From positions 1-64,000 of the forward strand of contig NZ_JOIR01000011.1 in the NCBI RefSeq assembly GCF_000720115.1: DNA of 64,000 bases. Reading direction: 5' to 3'. Positions 1 through 9,510 of the stretch are shown here, piece by piece; the first letter of the stretch is position 1, and each line of letters opens with the position of its first letter. The DNA comes from Streptomyces sp. NRRL F-2580 (GTDB taxonomy: Bacteria; Actinomycetota; Actinomycetes; Streptomycetales; Streptomycetaceae). The translations under genes were made by a program, and so were the position numbers. The notes under the pieces are model-generated. The model was not told the origin of the DNA and made no database searches. It saw only the letters and a program-made list of their open reading frames with translations.

Positions 1-55
1 CGGCATACGAGATTCCTCTACGTCTCGTGGGCTCGGAGATGTGTATAAGAGACAG
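1..55 (+). other. Illumina Nextera P7 adapter left in the assembly
   Basis: Bases 1-13 are the 3' part of the P7 flow-cell sequence, bases 14-21 (TCCTCTAC) fit an i7 index (reverse complement GTAGAGGA, which I recall as N712), bases 22-36 are the Nextera read-2 spacer and bases 37-55 are the 19-bp Tn5 mosaic end AGATGTGTATAAGAGACAG. Genomic sequence therefore starts at base 56. An open frame through the adapter contains the peptide MCIRDS, a familiar sign of this contamination, and must not be annotated as a gene. Confidence 0.98.
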
Positions 56-216
56 CTCCTCGGGCGCCGAACGTGGCGGGGGGTCGGAGGGTCTGGGCAC
101 CTTGCGTTCGACGCCCTGCGGGGATCACCCCGACACACACCCGGCCCCGCCCAAACCGCCCGGTGTGGCCCCGACGGAACGGTTCGGTGCGTGCCCGGCC
201 GTGCCGGGGCGTGGGG

Positions 217-1113
217 TTAGGCGGGCCAGTGGGACTGGAGGGTTTTTACGGCCTCCGTGATGGCGGGGCGGCGGGCGGCGCCGGTGCGCCACAGGGCGTA
301 CAGGCGGCGTACGGGGCCCGGTTCCAGGGGGACCGCCACCGCGCCCGGCGGGAGGGTTCCGGTGCCCAGGCGGGGTACGACGGCGACGCCGAGGCCGGCC
401 GCGACCAGGGCGACGATGGTGTGGTTCTCCTCCGCCACGTGCGCGATGTCGGGTTCGAAGCCGGCCGCGCGCAGGGTCCGTACCAGCCAGTCGTGGCAGA
501 CCCGGCCGGGCGGCTGGCAGACCCAGCGCTCGCCGCCGAGGTCGCCGCGCTGGACGGTCCGGCGCGTGGTGAAGGGGTGGCCGGCCGGGACGACCAGGTC
601 GCAGAGGTCGTCGCCGATCACCGCCTGCTCGATCCCCTCGGGCGCGGGCAGCGGGGCGATGTCCCAGTCGTGGGCCACCGCCAGATCGGTGACGCCCCGC
701 GCCACCAGGTCGACGGACAGGTGCGGGTCCACCTCGGTCAGGCGTACTTCGAGGGCGGGGTGGCGGGCTGCCAGATCGGCCAGGACGCCCGGCAGCAGCC
801 CGCGCGCCGCCGAGGCGAAGGCGGCCACCGTCAGCAGCCCGCTCGGCTGCCCGCGCCGCTCCTCCAGGGTGGTCTCGGCGTGTTCCACGATCGCCAGCAA
901 CTGCTGTGCCGTGTCGGCCAGATGGCGGGCCTCCTCGGTGAGCGCGACCCCGCGCCCGCGCCGCTCCAGCAGGGTGGTGCGGGTCTCCCGTTCCAGTTTG
1001 GAGATCTGCTGCGAGACCGCGGAGGGGGTGTAGCCGAGGGCGGCCGCCGCGCCCGCGACCGAGCCGTGGACGGAGACGGCGTGCAGGGCGCGCAGCCGGG
1101 CAAGATCGAGCAT
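217..1113 (-). CDS. LysR family transcriptional regulator
   Basis: This 298-residue protein has the usual LysR length and layout. A winged helix-turn-helix occupies about residues 3-60, with the recognition helix around TPSAVSQQISKLER, and a periplasmic-binding-protein-like effector domain follows from about residue 90. The ATG at 1113 is the natural start because the HTH begins directly after it. The gene is divergent from an EamA-type exporter across an 82-bp gap, so the exporter is the likely target. LysR proteins usually activate the divergent gene when a small ligand binds and repress themselves. The effector is not predictable from sequence. Confidence 0.9.
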   Translation of the reverse strand: MLDLARLRALHAVSVHGSVAGAAAALGYTPSAVSQQISKLERETRTTLLERRGRGVALTEEARHLADTAQQLLAIVEHAETTLEERRGQPSGLLTVAAFASAARGLLPGVLADLAARHPALEVRLTEVDPHLSVDLVARGVTDLAVAHDWDIAPLPAPEGIEQAVIGDDLCDLVVPAGHPFTTRRTVQRGDLGGERWVCQPPGRVCHDWLVRTLRAAGFEPDIAHVAEENHTIVALVAAGLGVAVVPRLGTGTLPPGAVAVPLEPGPVRRLYALWRTGAARRPAITEAVKTLQSHWPA

Positions 1114-1124
1114 GTCGCTATCAT

Positions 1125-1135
1125 AAGCACTGCTT
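1125..1135. promoter_or_regulatory. Candidate LysR-type operator
   Basis: AAGCA-C-TGCTT is a perfect 5-1-5 inverted repeat in an AT-richer patch (TATCATAAGCACTGCTTCAT) just upstream of the LysR start and within the divergent gap to the exporter. Its position and symmetry fit a LysR autoregulatory site, although it does not match T-N11-A exactly. Confidence 0.4.
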
Positions 1136-1195
1136 CATTGACCGCGGTAGTGATTCGCGCTGGTGCTACATGGTCGGGGCGACGATGGTGGGGGC

Positions 1196-2176
1196 ATGCG
1201 TCCCGTACACACCGCACTCGCCGTGCTCGTCGCCGCCGTTTGGGGCTTCAACTTCGTCGTCATCGAGATCGGGCTGGATCATTTCCCGCCGCTGTTGCTG
1301 TCCGCCTTGAGGTTCCTGGTCGCCGCCCTGCCCGCCGTGTTCTTCGTGGGGCGGCCCAAGACCGCCTGGAAATGGATCATCGGGGTCGGGATCGCCCTCG
1401 GCGTCGCCAAGTTCGGCCTGCTCTTCACGGGCATGGACGCCGGGATGCCCGCCGGGCTGTCCTCACTGGTGCTCCAGATCCAGGCCGTCTTCACCGCCGC
1501 GCTGGCCGCGGTGGTGCTGCGCGAACGGCCCGGCCGGGTACGGGTGCTCGGCATGACCGTGGCGTTCGCCGGGATCGCGGTCGCCGCGGTGGACGGCGGG
1601 ACCTCCGGGCCGGTGCTCGGCTTCACGCTGGTCGTGGCGGCCGCCGCCTGCTGGGGCGTGTCCAACGTGCTGACCCGCAAGGCCTCGCCGCCCGACGCCC
1701 TGAACTTCATGGTGTGGGTGTGCACGGTCCCGGTGCTGCCGCTGCTCGCGCTGTCCCTGGTGTTCGAGGGGCCCGAGCGGGACCTGGCCGCGCTGCGGTC
1801 CCTGGACTGGTCCGGAGTGGCCGTCATCGGCTACGTCGCCTGGGTGTCCACCGTCTTCGGCTTCGTCGCCTGGAGTTACCTGCTGCGCCGCTATCCGGCT
1901 TCCGCGGTGGCGCCGTTCTCGCTGCTGGTGCCGGTCTTCGGGATGTCCTCGGCGGCCCTGGTGCTGGGGGAGTCCGTCTCGGGGCTGCGCTGGCTGGCGG
2001 CCGTACTCCTGGTCGGCGGTGTCGCCCTTACCTCGCTGGCCCCCGCGCGCGCCTCGAACCGTACGGGGGTCGGTTCGGGCGTCAGCGCGGGGAGCCCTCC
2101 TGGAGGGGCAGCCGCCAGTCCTGTCCCGTCAGGCTCACTCCGTACGAGCGGTGCGGCCGCTCCGCGATCAGGGTGA
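1196..2176 (+). CDS. EamA/DMT family transporter
   Basis: This 326-residue integral membrane protein has about ten hydrophobic helices in two EamA repeats (roughly residues 5-135 and 145-280), as in drug/metabolite exporters. I chose the ATG at 1196, where the mature-looking sequence MRPVHTALAVLVAAVWGFNF begins; an upstream start at 1163 would add a glycine-rich non-membrane leader. Members export amino acids or other small metabolites; the substrate cannot be inferred. The last ~45 residues are a low-complexity Ser/Gly/Ala tail, and its final 95 bp overlap the convergent acetyltransferase gene. The divergent LysR gene is its likely regulator. Confidence 0.88.
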   Translation: MRPVHTALAVLVAAVWGFNFVVIEIGLDHFPPLLLSALRFLVAALPAVFFVGRPKTAWKWIIGVGIALGVAKFGLLFTGMDAGMPAGLSSLVLQIQAVFTAALAAVVLRERPGRVRVLGMTVAFAGIAVAAVDGGTSGPVLGFTLVVAAAACWGVSNVLTRKASPPDALNFMVWVCTVPVLPLLALSLVFEGPERDLAALRSLDWSGVAVIGYVAWVSTVFGFVAWSYLLRRYPASAVAPFSLLVPVFGMSSAALVLGESVSGLRWLAAVLLVGGVALTSLAPARASNRTGVGSGVSAGSPPGGAAASPVPSGSLRTSGAAAPRSG

Positions 2177-2591
2177 ACCCGGCCTTCAGGTAGAGCTCCC
2201 GGGCCTCGGTGAGCACGTCGTTGGTCCACAGCACCAGCTCGCGGTAGCCGACCGAGCGGGCGAAGGCCACGACGGTGCCGACGAGCAGGGAGCCGATGTC
2301 GCGGCCGCGGCCCTCCGGGTCGACGAGGAGCAGACGGAGCCGGGCGGTGCCGGGGGCGCCGTCCTCGCGCACGCACATCACCGAACCGACCGGGCGGCCG
2401 TCCAGCTCCGCGATCCACACCCGTTCCAGATAGGGGTCGTGGTCCTGGGCGAAGTCCGCGACGATCCGGGCGACCAGCCCCTCGAAGTCGCTGTTCCAGC
2501 CGTACTCGGCGGCGTACAGCGCGCCGTGGCGCTGCACGATCCACCCCAGGTCACCCGGCTCCGGGTCCCGCAGCCGCACGCTCTCAGCCAT
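2082..2591 (-). CDS. GNAT family N-acetyltransferase
   Basis: The protein has 169 residues and the GNAT fold: a core LRLLLVDPEGRGRDIGSLLV segment carrying the R/Q-x-x-G-x-G/A-like acetyl-CoA loop, and a C-terminal LYLKAGFTLI segment typical of motif B. It resembles the acetyltransferase half of MarR-GNAT fusion proteins but has no HTH part. The substrate is unknown. It starts with ATG at 2591 and converges on the EamA gene, overlapping its 3' end by 95 bp, so the two transcripts are antisense to each other at their ends. Confidence 0.87.
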   Translation of the reverse strand: MAESVRLRDPEPGDLGWIVQRHGALYAAEYGWNSDFEGLVARIVADFAQDHDPYLERVWIAELDGRPVGSVMCVREDGAPGTARLRLLLVDPEGRGRDIGSLLVGTVVAFARSVGYRELVLWTNDVLTEARELYLKAGFTLIAERPHRSYGVSLTGQDWRLPLQEGSPR

Positions 2592-2917
2592 GGCCCAACT
2601 CTAGGGGGGCGGCCCCCGAACGGTTACTGGCCGAGCATGCCGCCCAGGCCGCCGCGGAAACGCTACTTGTGAGGTGATTTGGCGGCACCTTGAGTAGGCG
2701 TCCGGTAACGGAAAAGCAAAGCTGTGGCTCCGGATGCAACCGTGCGGGGGTATCGCGGGTCGTATGGTGCGTCGGCACTTCCGGGGAGGGATCTGGGGGG
2801 ATCGGGAAGTCCGACACGGGAGGGGTAACCGTGAGGGGGTCCGGCCGCGAGGCGGGACCCCCTTCGCGCTGTCCACAGGCCTGACGCGTTGTCGGCGCGG
2901 CCCGGTAGCGTCGGGGC
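2592..2917. promoter_or_regulatory. Divergent control region upstream of recD2
   Basis: This 326-bp gap between the divergent GNAT and recD2 genes has no convincing gene. A hairpin at 2835-2862 (GGGGGTCC, 12-nt loop, GGACCCCC) lies about 55 bp before the recD2 start and could be a leader structure or attenuator. On the minus strand a stop-bounded peptide RFRGGLGGMLGQ near 2613-2650 looks like the tail of a lost gene, but nothing supports it upstream. Confidence 0.4.
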
Positions 2918-5176
2918 ATGGCAACAGACGGGGCACGGGTGGTTCCGGTGCAACTGGCGGTGGTCGAGGGGGTGCTGGAGCGCATCACCTACGCCAACGA
3001 GGAGAGCGGGTACACGGTCGCCCGCGTCGACACCGGCCGCGGCAGCGGTGACCTGCTCACCGTGGTCGGCTCGCTGCTGGGCGCGCAGCCCGGCGAATCG
3101 CTGCGCATGGAGGGCCGCTGGGGCTCCCACCCGCAGTACGGCCGGCAGTTCACCGTGGAGAACTACAAGACCGTGCTGCCCGCGACCATCCAGGGCATCC
3201 GCCGGTATCTGGGGTCGGGTCTGATCAAGGGCATCGGACCGAAGATCGCCGACCGGATCGTGGAGCACTTCGGGACGGACACCCTCGACGTCATCGAGGC
3301 CGAGCCGAAGCGGTTGATCGAGGTGCCCGGACTCGGGCCCAAGCGGACGAAGCTGATCGGCGCCGCCTGGGAGGAGCAGAAGGCCATCAAGGAGGTCATG
3401 GTCTTCCTCCAGGGCGTCGGCGTCTCCACCTCCATCGCCGTCCGCATCTACAAGAAGTACGGGGACGCCTCCATCTCGGTGGTGCGGAACCAGCCGTACC
3501 GGCTCGCCGCCGACGTCTGGGGCATCGGGTTCCTCACCGCCGACCGGATCGCCCAGGCCGTCGGCATCCCGCACGACAGCCCCGAGCGGGTGAAGGCCGG
3601 CCTCCAGTACGCCCTGTCCCAGTCCACCGACCAGGGGCACTGCTTCCTGCCGGAGGACCGGCTCATCGCCGACGGGGTCAAGCTGCTCCAGGTGGACACC
3701 GGGCTGGTGATCGACTGCCTGGCCGAGCTCGCCGCCGATCCGGAAGGGGTCGTACGGGAGCCCGTACCGGATCCGCAGGGCGGGCCGGATCCGCTGACCG
3801 CCGTGTACCTGGTGCCCTTCCACCGGGCCGAGCTGTCGCTGGTGGGGCAGGTGCGCCGGCTCCTGAACGCCGAGGACGACCGGATGCCTGCGTTCCGGGA
3901 CGTGGACTGGGACAAGGCCCTGGGCTGGCTCGCCGGGCGGACCGGGGCCACGCTCGCCCCCGAGCAGCGGGACGCGGTCAGGCTCGCGCTGACCCGCAAG
4001 GTCGCCGTCATGACCGGCGGTCCCGGCTGCGGAAAGTCCTTCACCGTACGCTCGATCGTCGAGCTGGCCCGGGCCAAGAAGGCCAAGGTGGTGCTGGCCG
4101 CGCCCACCGGCCGGGCGGCGAAGCGGCTGTCCGAGCTGACCGGGGCCGAGGCCTCCACGGTGCACCGGCTGCTGGAGCTCAAACCGGGCGGGGACGCGGC
4201 GTACGACCGGGAACGGCCGCTGGACGCGGACCTGGTCGTGGTCGACGAGGCCTCGATGCTGGACCTGCTGCTGGCCAACAAGCTGGTCAAGGCGGTGGCG
4301 CCGGGGGCGCACCTGCTGCTGGTCGGTGATGTGGACCAGCTGCCCTCGGTCGGCGCCGGGGAGGTGCTGCGGGACCTGCTGGCCGAGGGCGGCCCGGTGC
4401 CCGCGGTCCGTCTCACCCGGATCTTCCGGCAGGCCCAGCAGTCGGGGGTGGTCACCAACGCCCACCGGATCAACACCGGGCTGCCGCCGATCACGGACGG
4501 GCTCCCGGACTTCTTCCTCTTCGCGGAGGAGGACACCGAGGCGGCCGGGGTGCTCGCCGTGGACGTGGCGGCGCGCAGGATTCCGGCCCGGTTCGGGCTC
4601 GACCCGCGGCGGGACGTCCAGGTGCTCGCGCCCATGCACCGCGGCCCGGCCGGCGCCGGGAACCTCAACGGGCTGCTCCAGCAGGCGATGACACCGGCCC
4701 GGCCGAACCTGCCGGAGAAGCGGTTCGGCGGCCGGGTCTTCCGGGTGGGCGACAAGGTGACCCAGGTCCGCAACAACTACGAGAAGGGGGCGAACGGCGT
4801 CTTCAACGGCACGGTCGGCGTGGTCACCGGGCTCGACGTGGACGAACAGCGCCTGACGGTGCGTACGGAGGAGGACGAGGAGATCGGGTACGAGTTCGCG
4901 GAGCTCGACGAGCTGGCCCACGCGTACGCCGTCACCATCCACCGTTCCCAAGGGAGTGAATATCCCGCGGTGGTGATCCCGGTCACCACCGGGGCTTGGA
5001 TGATGCTCCAGCGCAACTTGCTCTACACGGCGGTGACCAGGGCCAAGAAACTGGTCGTCCTCGTCGGGTCCCGCAAGGCCCTCGGCCAGGCGGTGCGTAC
5101 CGTTTCCGCAGGCAGGAGGTACACGGCGGTCGCACCCAGGCTGTCCGGCCGGATACCGGTGGGAAACATCACCTAG
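2918..5176 (+). CDS. recD2: RecD2-type ATP-dependent DNA helicase (SF1B)
   Basis: The protein has 752 residues, matching the RecD2 family. The N-terminal OB-like part and helix-hairpin-helix region (about residues 5-190, with GLIKGIGPKIADRIVEHFG and IEVPGLGPKRTKLIG) are hallmarks of RecD2, not of RecD in RecBCD. Walker A GGPGCGKS is at about 367-374, Walker B VVVDEAS near 440, and late SF1 motifs include HRSQGSEYPAVV and LLYTAVTRAKK. It unwinds DNA 5'-3' in repair or replication-fork processing and acts without RecBC. It starts with ATG at 2918 and appears monocistronic; the downstream citrate synthase has its own leader. Confidence 0.95.
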   Translation: MATDGARVVPVQLAVVEGVLERITYANEESGYTVARVDTGRGSGDLLTVVGSLLGAQPGESLRMEGRWGSHPQYGRQFTVENYKTVLPATIQGIRRYLGSGLIKGIGPKIADRIVEHFGTDTLDVIEAEPKRLIEVPGLGPKRTKLIGAAWEEQKAIKEVMVFLQGVGVSTSIAVRIYKKYGDASISVVRNQPYRLAADVWGIGFLTADRIAQAVGIPHDSPERVKAGLQYALSQSTDQGHCFLPEDRLIADGVKLLQVDTGLVIDCLAELAADPEGVVREPVPDPQGGPDPLTAVYLVPFHRAELSLVGQVRRLLNAEDDRMPAFRDVDWDKALGWLAGRTGATLAPEQRDAVRLALTRKVAVMTGGPGCGKSFTVRSIVELARAKKAKVVLAAPTGRAAKRLSELTGAEASTVHRLLELKPGGDAAYDRERPLDADLVVVDEASMLDLLLANKLVKAVAPGAHLLLVGDVDQLPSVGAGEVLRDLLAEGGPVPAVRLTRIFRQAQQSGVVTNAHRINTGLPPITDGLPDFFLFAEEDTEAAGVLAVDVAARRIPARFGLDPRRDVQVLAPMHRGPAGAGNLNGLLQQAMTPARPNLPEKRFGGRVFRVGDKVTQVRNNYEKGANGVFNGTVGVVTGLDVDEQRLTVRTEEDEEIGYEFAELDELAHAYAVTIHRSQGSEYPAVVIPVTTGAWMMLQRNLLYTAVTRAKKLVVLVGSRKALGQAVRTVSAGRRYTAVAPRLSGRIPVGNIT

Positions 5177-5232
5177 ATGATCGATCATTTGGGGTTCCAC
5201 CACCGGTGCGGAGGGGGCAGGATGAGCAGCTT

Positions 5233-5251
5233 GACGGCACTCAGTGCCGTC
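5233..5251. promoter_or_regulatory. 19-bp palindrome upstream of citrate synthase
   Basis: GACGGCACT-C-AGTGCCGTC is a perfect 9-1-9 inverted repeat about 110 bp before the citrate synthase start, in the 182-bp gap after recD2. Its symmetry and position suggest a dimeric repressor or activator site in the citA promoter. The regulator is unknown. Confidence 0.5.
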
Positions 5252-5358
5252 GAAAGCACCAAAGGCCGACCCCGAGTGCACTCTCCTGCGCCAAATGGGG
5301 GAAGGTAGAGGCAGTCAGGGCACCTCGAAGAAGAGGCACTACGTCGGTGAGGGATGAC

Positions 5359-6648
5359 GTGAGCGACAACTCTGTAGTACTCCGGTACGCGGACGGTGAA
5401 TACACCTACCCGGTGGTCGAGAGCACCGTCGGTGACCAGGGCTTCGACATCTCGAAGCTGCGGGCCCAGACCGGGCTCGTCACCTTGGACAGTGGCTACG
5501 GCAACACCGCGGCCTACAAGTCCGCGATCACCTACCTCGACGGTGAGCAGGGCATCCTGCGTTACCGCGGCTACCCGATCGAGCAGCTGGCCGAGCGTTC
5601 GACCTTCATCGAGGTCGCGTACCTGCTGATCAACGGTGAGCTGCCGACCGTCGACCAGCTCGCGTCGTTCCGCAACGAGATCACCCAGCACACGCTGCTC
5701 CACGAGGACGTGAAGCGCTTCTACGACGGCTTCCCGCGGGACGCGCACCCGATGGCGATGCTGTCCTCCGTGGTCAGCGCGCTGTCGACGTTCTACCAGG
5801 ACAGCCACAACCCGTTCGACGAGAAGCAGCGCCACCTCTCGACGATCCGGCTGCTGGCCAAGCTCCCGACGATCGCGGCCTACGCCTACAAGAAGTCGGT
5901 CGGCCACCCGGTGGTCTACCCGCGAAACGACCTCGGCTACGTCGAGAACTTCCTGCGCATGACCTTCTCCGTGCCGGCCCAGGAGTACGACCTGGACCCG
6001 GTCGTGGTCTCGGCGCTCGACAAGCTGCTGATCCTGCACGCGGACCACGAGCAGAACTGCTCGACCTCCACCGTGCGCCTGGTCGGCTCCTCGCAGGCGA
6101 ACATGTTCGCCTCGATCTCCGCCGGCATCTCGGCCCTGTGGGGTCCGCTGCACGGTGGCGCCAACCAGTCCGTCCTCGAGATGCTGGAAGGCATCAAGAA
6201 CGACGGCGGCGACGTGGACGCCTTCATCCGCAAGGTGAAGAACAAGGAAGACGGCGTCCGCCTCATGGGCTTCGGACACCGTGTCTACAAGAGCTTCGAC
6301 CCCCGGGCGAAGATCATCAAGGCGGCGGCGCACGACGTCCTCTCGGCGCTCGGCAAGAGCGACGAGCTGCTGGACATCGCGCTCAAGCTGGAAGAGCACG
6401 CGCTGGCCGACGAGTACTTCGTCTCGCGCAACCTCTACCCGAACGTGGACTTCTACACCGGTCTGATCTACCGGGCCATGGGCTTCCCGACCGAGATGTT
6501 CACCGTGCTCTTCGCGCTCGGCCGGCTCCCCGGCTGGATCGCCCAGTGGCACGAGATGATCAAGGAGCCGGGTTCCCGCATCGGCCGCCCGCGCCAGATC
6601 TACACGGGCGAGGTCCTGCGCGACTTCGTGCCCGTCGAGTCCCGCTGA
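5359..6648 (+). CDS. citA: Citrate synthase
   Basis: This 429-residue protein condenses oxaloacetate and acetyl-CoA to citrate at the entry of the TCA cycle. It is a type II (hexameric-type) citrate synthase. The catalytic elements are visible: the active-site His in GPLHGGANQ, His in MGFGHRVYKSFDPRA, and the Asp of the NVDFYTG segment. The GTG at 5359 (SDNSVVLRYADGEYTYP) gives the usual Streptomyces length and follows GAGGGATGA; a far-upstream in-frame start inside recD2 is only read-through. A palindrome upstream and a strong terminator downstream bracket the gene as a single transcription unit. Confidence 0.96.
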   Translation: MSDNSVVLRYADGEYTYPVVESTVGDQGFDISKLRAQTGLVTLDSGYGNTAAYKSAITYLDGEQGILRYRGYPIEQLAERSTFIEVAYLLINGELPTVDQLASFRNEITQHTLLHEDVKRFYDGFPRDAHPMAMLSSVVSALSTFYQDSHNPFDEKQRHLSTIRLLAKLPTIAAYAYKKSVGHPVVYPRNDLGYVENFLRMTFSVPAQEYDLDPVVVSALDKLLILHADHEQNCSTSTVRLVGSSQANMFASISAGISALWGPLHGGANQSVLEMLEGIKNDGGDVDAFIRKVKNKEDGVRLMGFGHRVYKSFDPRAKIIKAAAHDVLSALGKSDELLDIALKLEEHALADEYFVSRNLYPNVDFYTGLIYRAMGFPTEMFTVLFALGRLPGWIAQWHEMIKEPGSRIGRPRQIYTGEVLRDFVPVESR

Positions 6649-6703
6649 ACCGAGGTTCGCTGACCCGAGGCTCGCTGACCGAGTCCCTCTGACCCGAGGC
6701 TCT
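6649..6703 (+). repeat. Short imperfect tandem repeat after citA
   Basis: Three to four imperfect copies of a unit like CTGACCCGAGGCTCG follow the citrate synthase stop directly. They are not coding and probably arose by slippage. Confidence 0.6.
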
Positions 6704-6759
6704 CCACCGCGCGGCGTGCGGCCGCGCGGGCAGCACCGCAGGTAACCCCCAGGCGTACG

Positions 6760-6815
6760 AAAAGCGCCCCGCCGTCGATCCCCCCACGGGTCGACGGTCG
6801 GGGCGCTTTCCTTTT
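6760..6815 (+). terminator. Rho-independent-like terminator of citA
   Basis: AAAGCGCCCCGCCGTCGA pairs across a short GATCCCCCCACGGG loop with TCGACGGTCGGGGCGCTTT, followed by CCTTTTCC. It is a long GC-rich stem with A and T tracts on either side, so it can terminate in both directions. It lies ~110 bp beyond the citA stop. Confidence 0.9.
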
Positions 6816-7085
6816 CCCCGAAACGGATTCCCCCCACGGGACCCGAGTCGGGGCGTCAGTGTGCCGGGACCCGTTCTGATCGGGAGGGCCGCTCAAAGCC
6901 TCCCGCGGGCACGTGTCCCGGCCGGCTGATGCCACAGAAGTCCCCCAGGGCTTCCGTCGAACGTCCCCCAAGACGTTCTTGGCATCGCCCCATTAGACCC
7001 GTGACGACCCCGGATGGTTACGTTGCGGTCACTGTGATCTGCGTCTCCCGTGAAGGAACTGTGTGCGTGGTGCGGAGGAGGCCCA

Positions 7086-9383
7086 CTAGCGGAAGGAGCG
7101 CAACCGGAGGCTGTTGGTCACCACGAAGACCGAGGAGAAGGCCATCGCGGCCCCCGCGATCATCGGGTTGAGCAGGCCGGCGGCGGCCAGCGGCAGGGCC
7201 GCCACGTTGTACCCGAAGGCCCAGAACAGGTTGCCCTTGATGACGGCCAGGGTCCGGCGGGAGAGCCGGATCGCGTCCGCCGCCACCCGCAGGTCGCCCC
7301 GTACGAGGGTCAGGTCCCCGGCCTCGATGGCCGCGTCGGTGCCGGTGCCCATGGCGAGCCCCAGGTCCGCCTGGGCCAGCGCCGCCGCGTCGTTGACACC
7401 GTCGCCGACCATGGCGACCGTACGGCCCTGCGCCTGCAGGCGGCGTACGACGTCCACCTTGTCCTGCGGGAGCACCTCGGCGATCACCTCGTCGATGCCC
7501 ACCTCGCGCGCCACCGTCTCGGCGACGGCCTTGTTGTCGCCGGTCAGCAGCACCGGGGTGAGGCCCAGCGCCCGCAGCCGGGCGACCGCCTCGGCGCTGG
7601 TCTCCTTGACCGCGTCGGCCACGGTCAGCACCCCGCGCGCCGCCCCGTCCCAGGCCACCAGGACCGCGGTGGCGCCCTCGGCCTCGGCGGCCGCCTTGGC
7701 CGCGGCGAGCCCGGCCGGCAGCGCGATCGACCAGTCGGCGAGCAGCTGCTCGCGGCCGACCAGCACGGCGTGTCCGTCGACGACGCCCTGGACGCCGAGG
7801 CCCGCGAGGTTCTCGAAGCCCTCCGGGACCGGCAGGGCGCCGGCCCTCTCGGCCGCCGCGGTGGCGATGGCCCGGGCGATCGGGTGCTCCGAGGCGTGCT
7901 CCAGGGACCCGGCCAGGCGCAGGAGTTCGTGCTCGTCGACACCCTCGGCGGCGTGGACGCCGGTGAGGGTCATCCGGCCGGTGGTGACGGTGCCGGTCTT
8001 GTCCAGGACGACGGTGTCCACGCGGCGGGTGGACTCCAGCACCTCGGGTCCCTTGATCAGGATGCCGAGCTGGGCGCCCCGCCCGGTACCGACCATCAGC
8101 GCGGTCGGGGTGGCCAGGCCCAGGGCGCAGGGGCAGGCGATGATCAGGACGGCCACGGCGGCGGTGAAGGCGGCGGTGGGGTCGTCGGTGATCAGCAGCC
8201 AGCTGACCCAGGTGCCGAGCGCGAGGACCAGTACGACGGGCACGAAGACCCCGGAGATCCGGTCGGCGAGGCGCTGCACCTCGGCCTTGCCGTTCTGGGC
8301 CTCCTCCACCATCCGGGCCATCCGGGCCAGTTGGGTGTCGGCGCCGACCCGCGTGGCCTCGACGACCAGCCGCCCGGAGGCGTTGACGGTGGCTCCGGTG
8401 ACGGAGTCCCCGACGGACACCTCCACGGGGACGGACTCGCCGGTCAGCATGGAGGCGTCCACGGCGGAACTGCCCTCGACGACCGTGCCGTCGGTGGCGA
8501 TCTTCTCGCCGGGGCGGACGACGAAGCGGTCGCCGGTGGCGAGCGCGCTCACCGGGACGCGGACCTCCCGGCCCGCGCGCAGGACGGTGACGTCCTTGGC
8601 GCCGAGCTCCAGCAGGGCCTTGAGGGCCGCGCCCGCCTTCCGCTTGGAGCGGGCCTCCAGGTAGCGGCCGAGCAGGATGAAGCCGATGACGCCGGCGGCG
8701 ACCTCCAGGTAGAGGGCGGAGGAACCGTCCGTACGGGAGATGGTGAGGTCGAAGCCGTGCCGCATGCCCGGCATCCCGGCGTGGCCGAAGAACAGGGCCC
8801 ACAGCGACCACGTGAAGGCGGCCAGCGTGCCGACCGAGACCAGGGTGTCCATGGTGGCGGCGCCGTGCCGGGCGTTGGTCCAGGCGGCCTTGTGGAAGGG
8901 GAGGCCGCCCCAGACGACGACGGGGGCGGCGAGGGTCAGCGAGATCCACTGCCAGTTGTCGAACTGCAGGGCCGGGACCATCGACAGCAGCACGACGGGC
9001 AGGGCGAGCGCGGCGGAGACCAGCAGCCGCCGGCGCAGCGCGGCCAGCACCGGGTCGGGTGCCTCGGCCTGGGCCAATGCCAGGGCCTGGTCCTGCGCCT
9101 GCGTCCCTGCGGAGTCCTCCGCGGGGGCCGGGGCGGGCGGCGGGGGCGGCGGGGGCTCCTCGGCGGTGTAGCCGGTCTTGACGACGGTCGCGATCAGGTC
9201 CGTGACCTGCACGTCACCGGTGTAGGAGACGTGGGCCTTCTCGGTGGCGTAGTTCACCGTCGCCTCGACGCCGTCCATCCGGTTGAGCTTCTTCTCGATG
9301 CGGGCCGCGCAGGAGGCGCAGGTCATCCCGCCGATCGAGAGTTCGACCGCCGTTATCGGTCCGTCGTGCACTGTGCTGCTCAT
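7086..9383 (-). CDS. copA: Copper-translocating P1B-type ATPase
   Basis: This 765-residue pump exports Cu(I) from the cytoplasm using ATP. One N-terminal heavy-metal domain carries GMTCASC (Cys22 and Cys25). The membrane CPC motif is at 417-419 ([11 protein letters not shown]), the phosphorylated Asp is D461 in DKTGTVT, and the hinge [12 protein letters not shown] is present. A Pro-rich linker (APAPPPPPPP-like) joins the metal domain to the membrane part. I chose the ATG at 9383, just before the HMA domain, over a start 19 codons upstream. It lies behind copZ with a 127-bp gap in the same direction and under the CsoR-type operator. Confidence 0.95.
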   Translation of the reverse strand: MSSTVHDGPITAVELSIGGMTCASCAARIEKKLNRMDGVEATVNYATEKAHVSYTGDVQVTDLIATVVKTGYTAEEPPPPPPPAPAPAEDSAGTQAQDQALALAQAEAPDPVLAALRRRLLVSAALALPVVLLSMVPALQFDNWQWISLTLAAPVVVWGGLPFHKAAWTNARHGAATMDTLVSVGTLAAFTWSLWALFFGHAGMPGMRHGFDLTISRTDGSSALYLEVAAGVIGFILLGRYLEARSKRKAGAALKALLELGAKDVTVLRAGREVRVPVSALATGDRFVVRPGEKIATDGTVVEGSSAVDASMLTGESVPVEVSVGDSVTGATVNASGRLVVEATRVGADTQLARMARMVEEAQNGKAEVQRLADRISGVFVPVVLVLALGTWVSWLLITDDPTAAFTAAVAVLIIACPCALGLATPTALMVGTGRGAQLGILIKGPEVLESTRRVDTVVLDKTGTVTTGRMTLTGVHAAEGVDEHELLRLAGSLEHASEHPIARAIATAAAERAGALPVPEGFENLAGLGVQGVVDGHAVLVGREQLLADWSIALPAGLAAAKAAAEAEGATAVLVAWDGAARGVLTVADAVKETSAEAVARLRALGLTPVLLTGDNKAVAETVAREVGIDEVIAEVLPQDKVDVVRRLQAQGRTVAMVGDGVNDAAALAQADLGLAMGTGTDAAIEAGDLTLVRGDLRVAADAIRLSRRTLAVIKGNLFWAFGYNVAALPLAAAGLLNPMIAGAAMAFSSVFVVTNSLRLRSFR

Positions 9384-9510
9384 GTTCCGGCTCCAGGGGG
9401 ATGGCCGGGCCGTACGGGACCAGTATGAGCTGGCCGGCACGGCCCGGCGGGGTACCGCGGGTGCTGGGGTGGTGCGGGCCGCCGCGGGTGCTGCCGAAGG
9501 AGGGGGCGGC

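Noticed and set aside
27..260. Short open frame starting inside the first bases
   Set aside because: It begins in the sequencing adapter (MCIRDS peptide) and has no genomic start.
2613..2650. Peptide RFRGGLGGMLGQ on the minus strand as a gene end
   Set aside because: A stop codon lies directly upstream and no start or longer homologous frame is present.
2663..5281. 872-codon open frame antisense to recD2
   Set aside because: Low-complexity Arg/Gly/Pro/His composition typical of the empty frame opposite a high-GC gene; recD2 has all helicase motifs.
4996..5358. Extended start for citrate synthase inside recD2
   Set aside because: The added 121 residues overlap recD2 in another frame and have no similarity to citrate synthase; GTG at 5359 gives family length.
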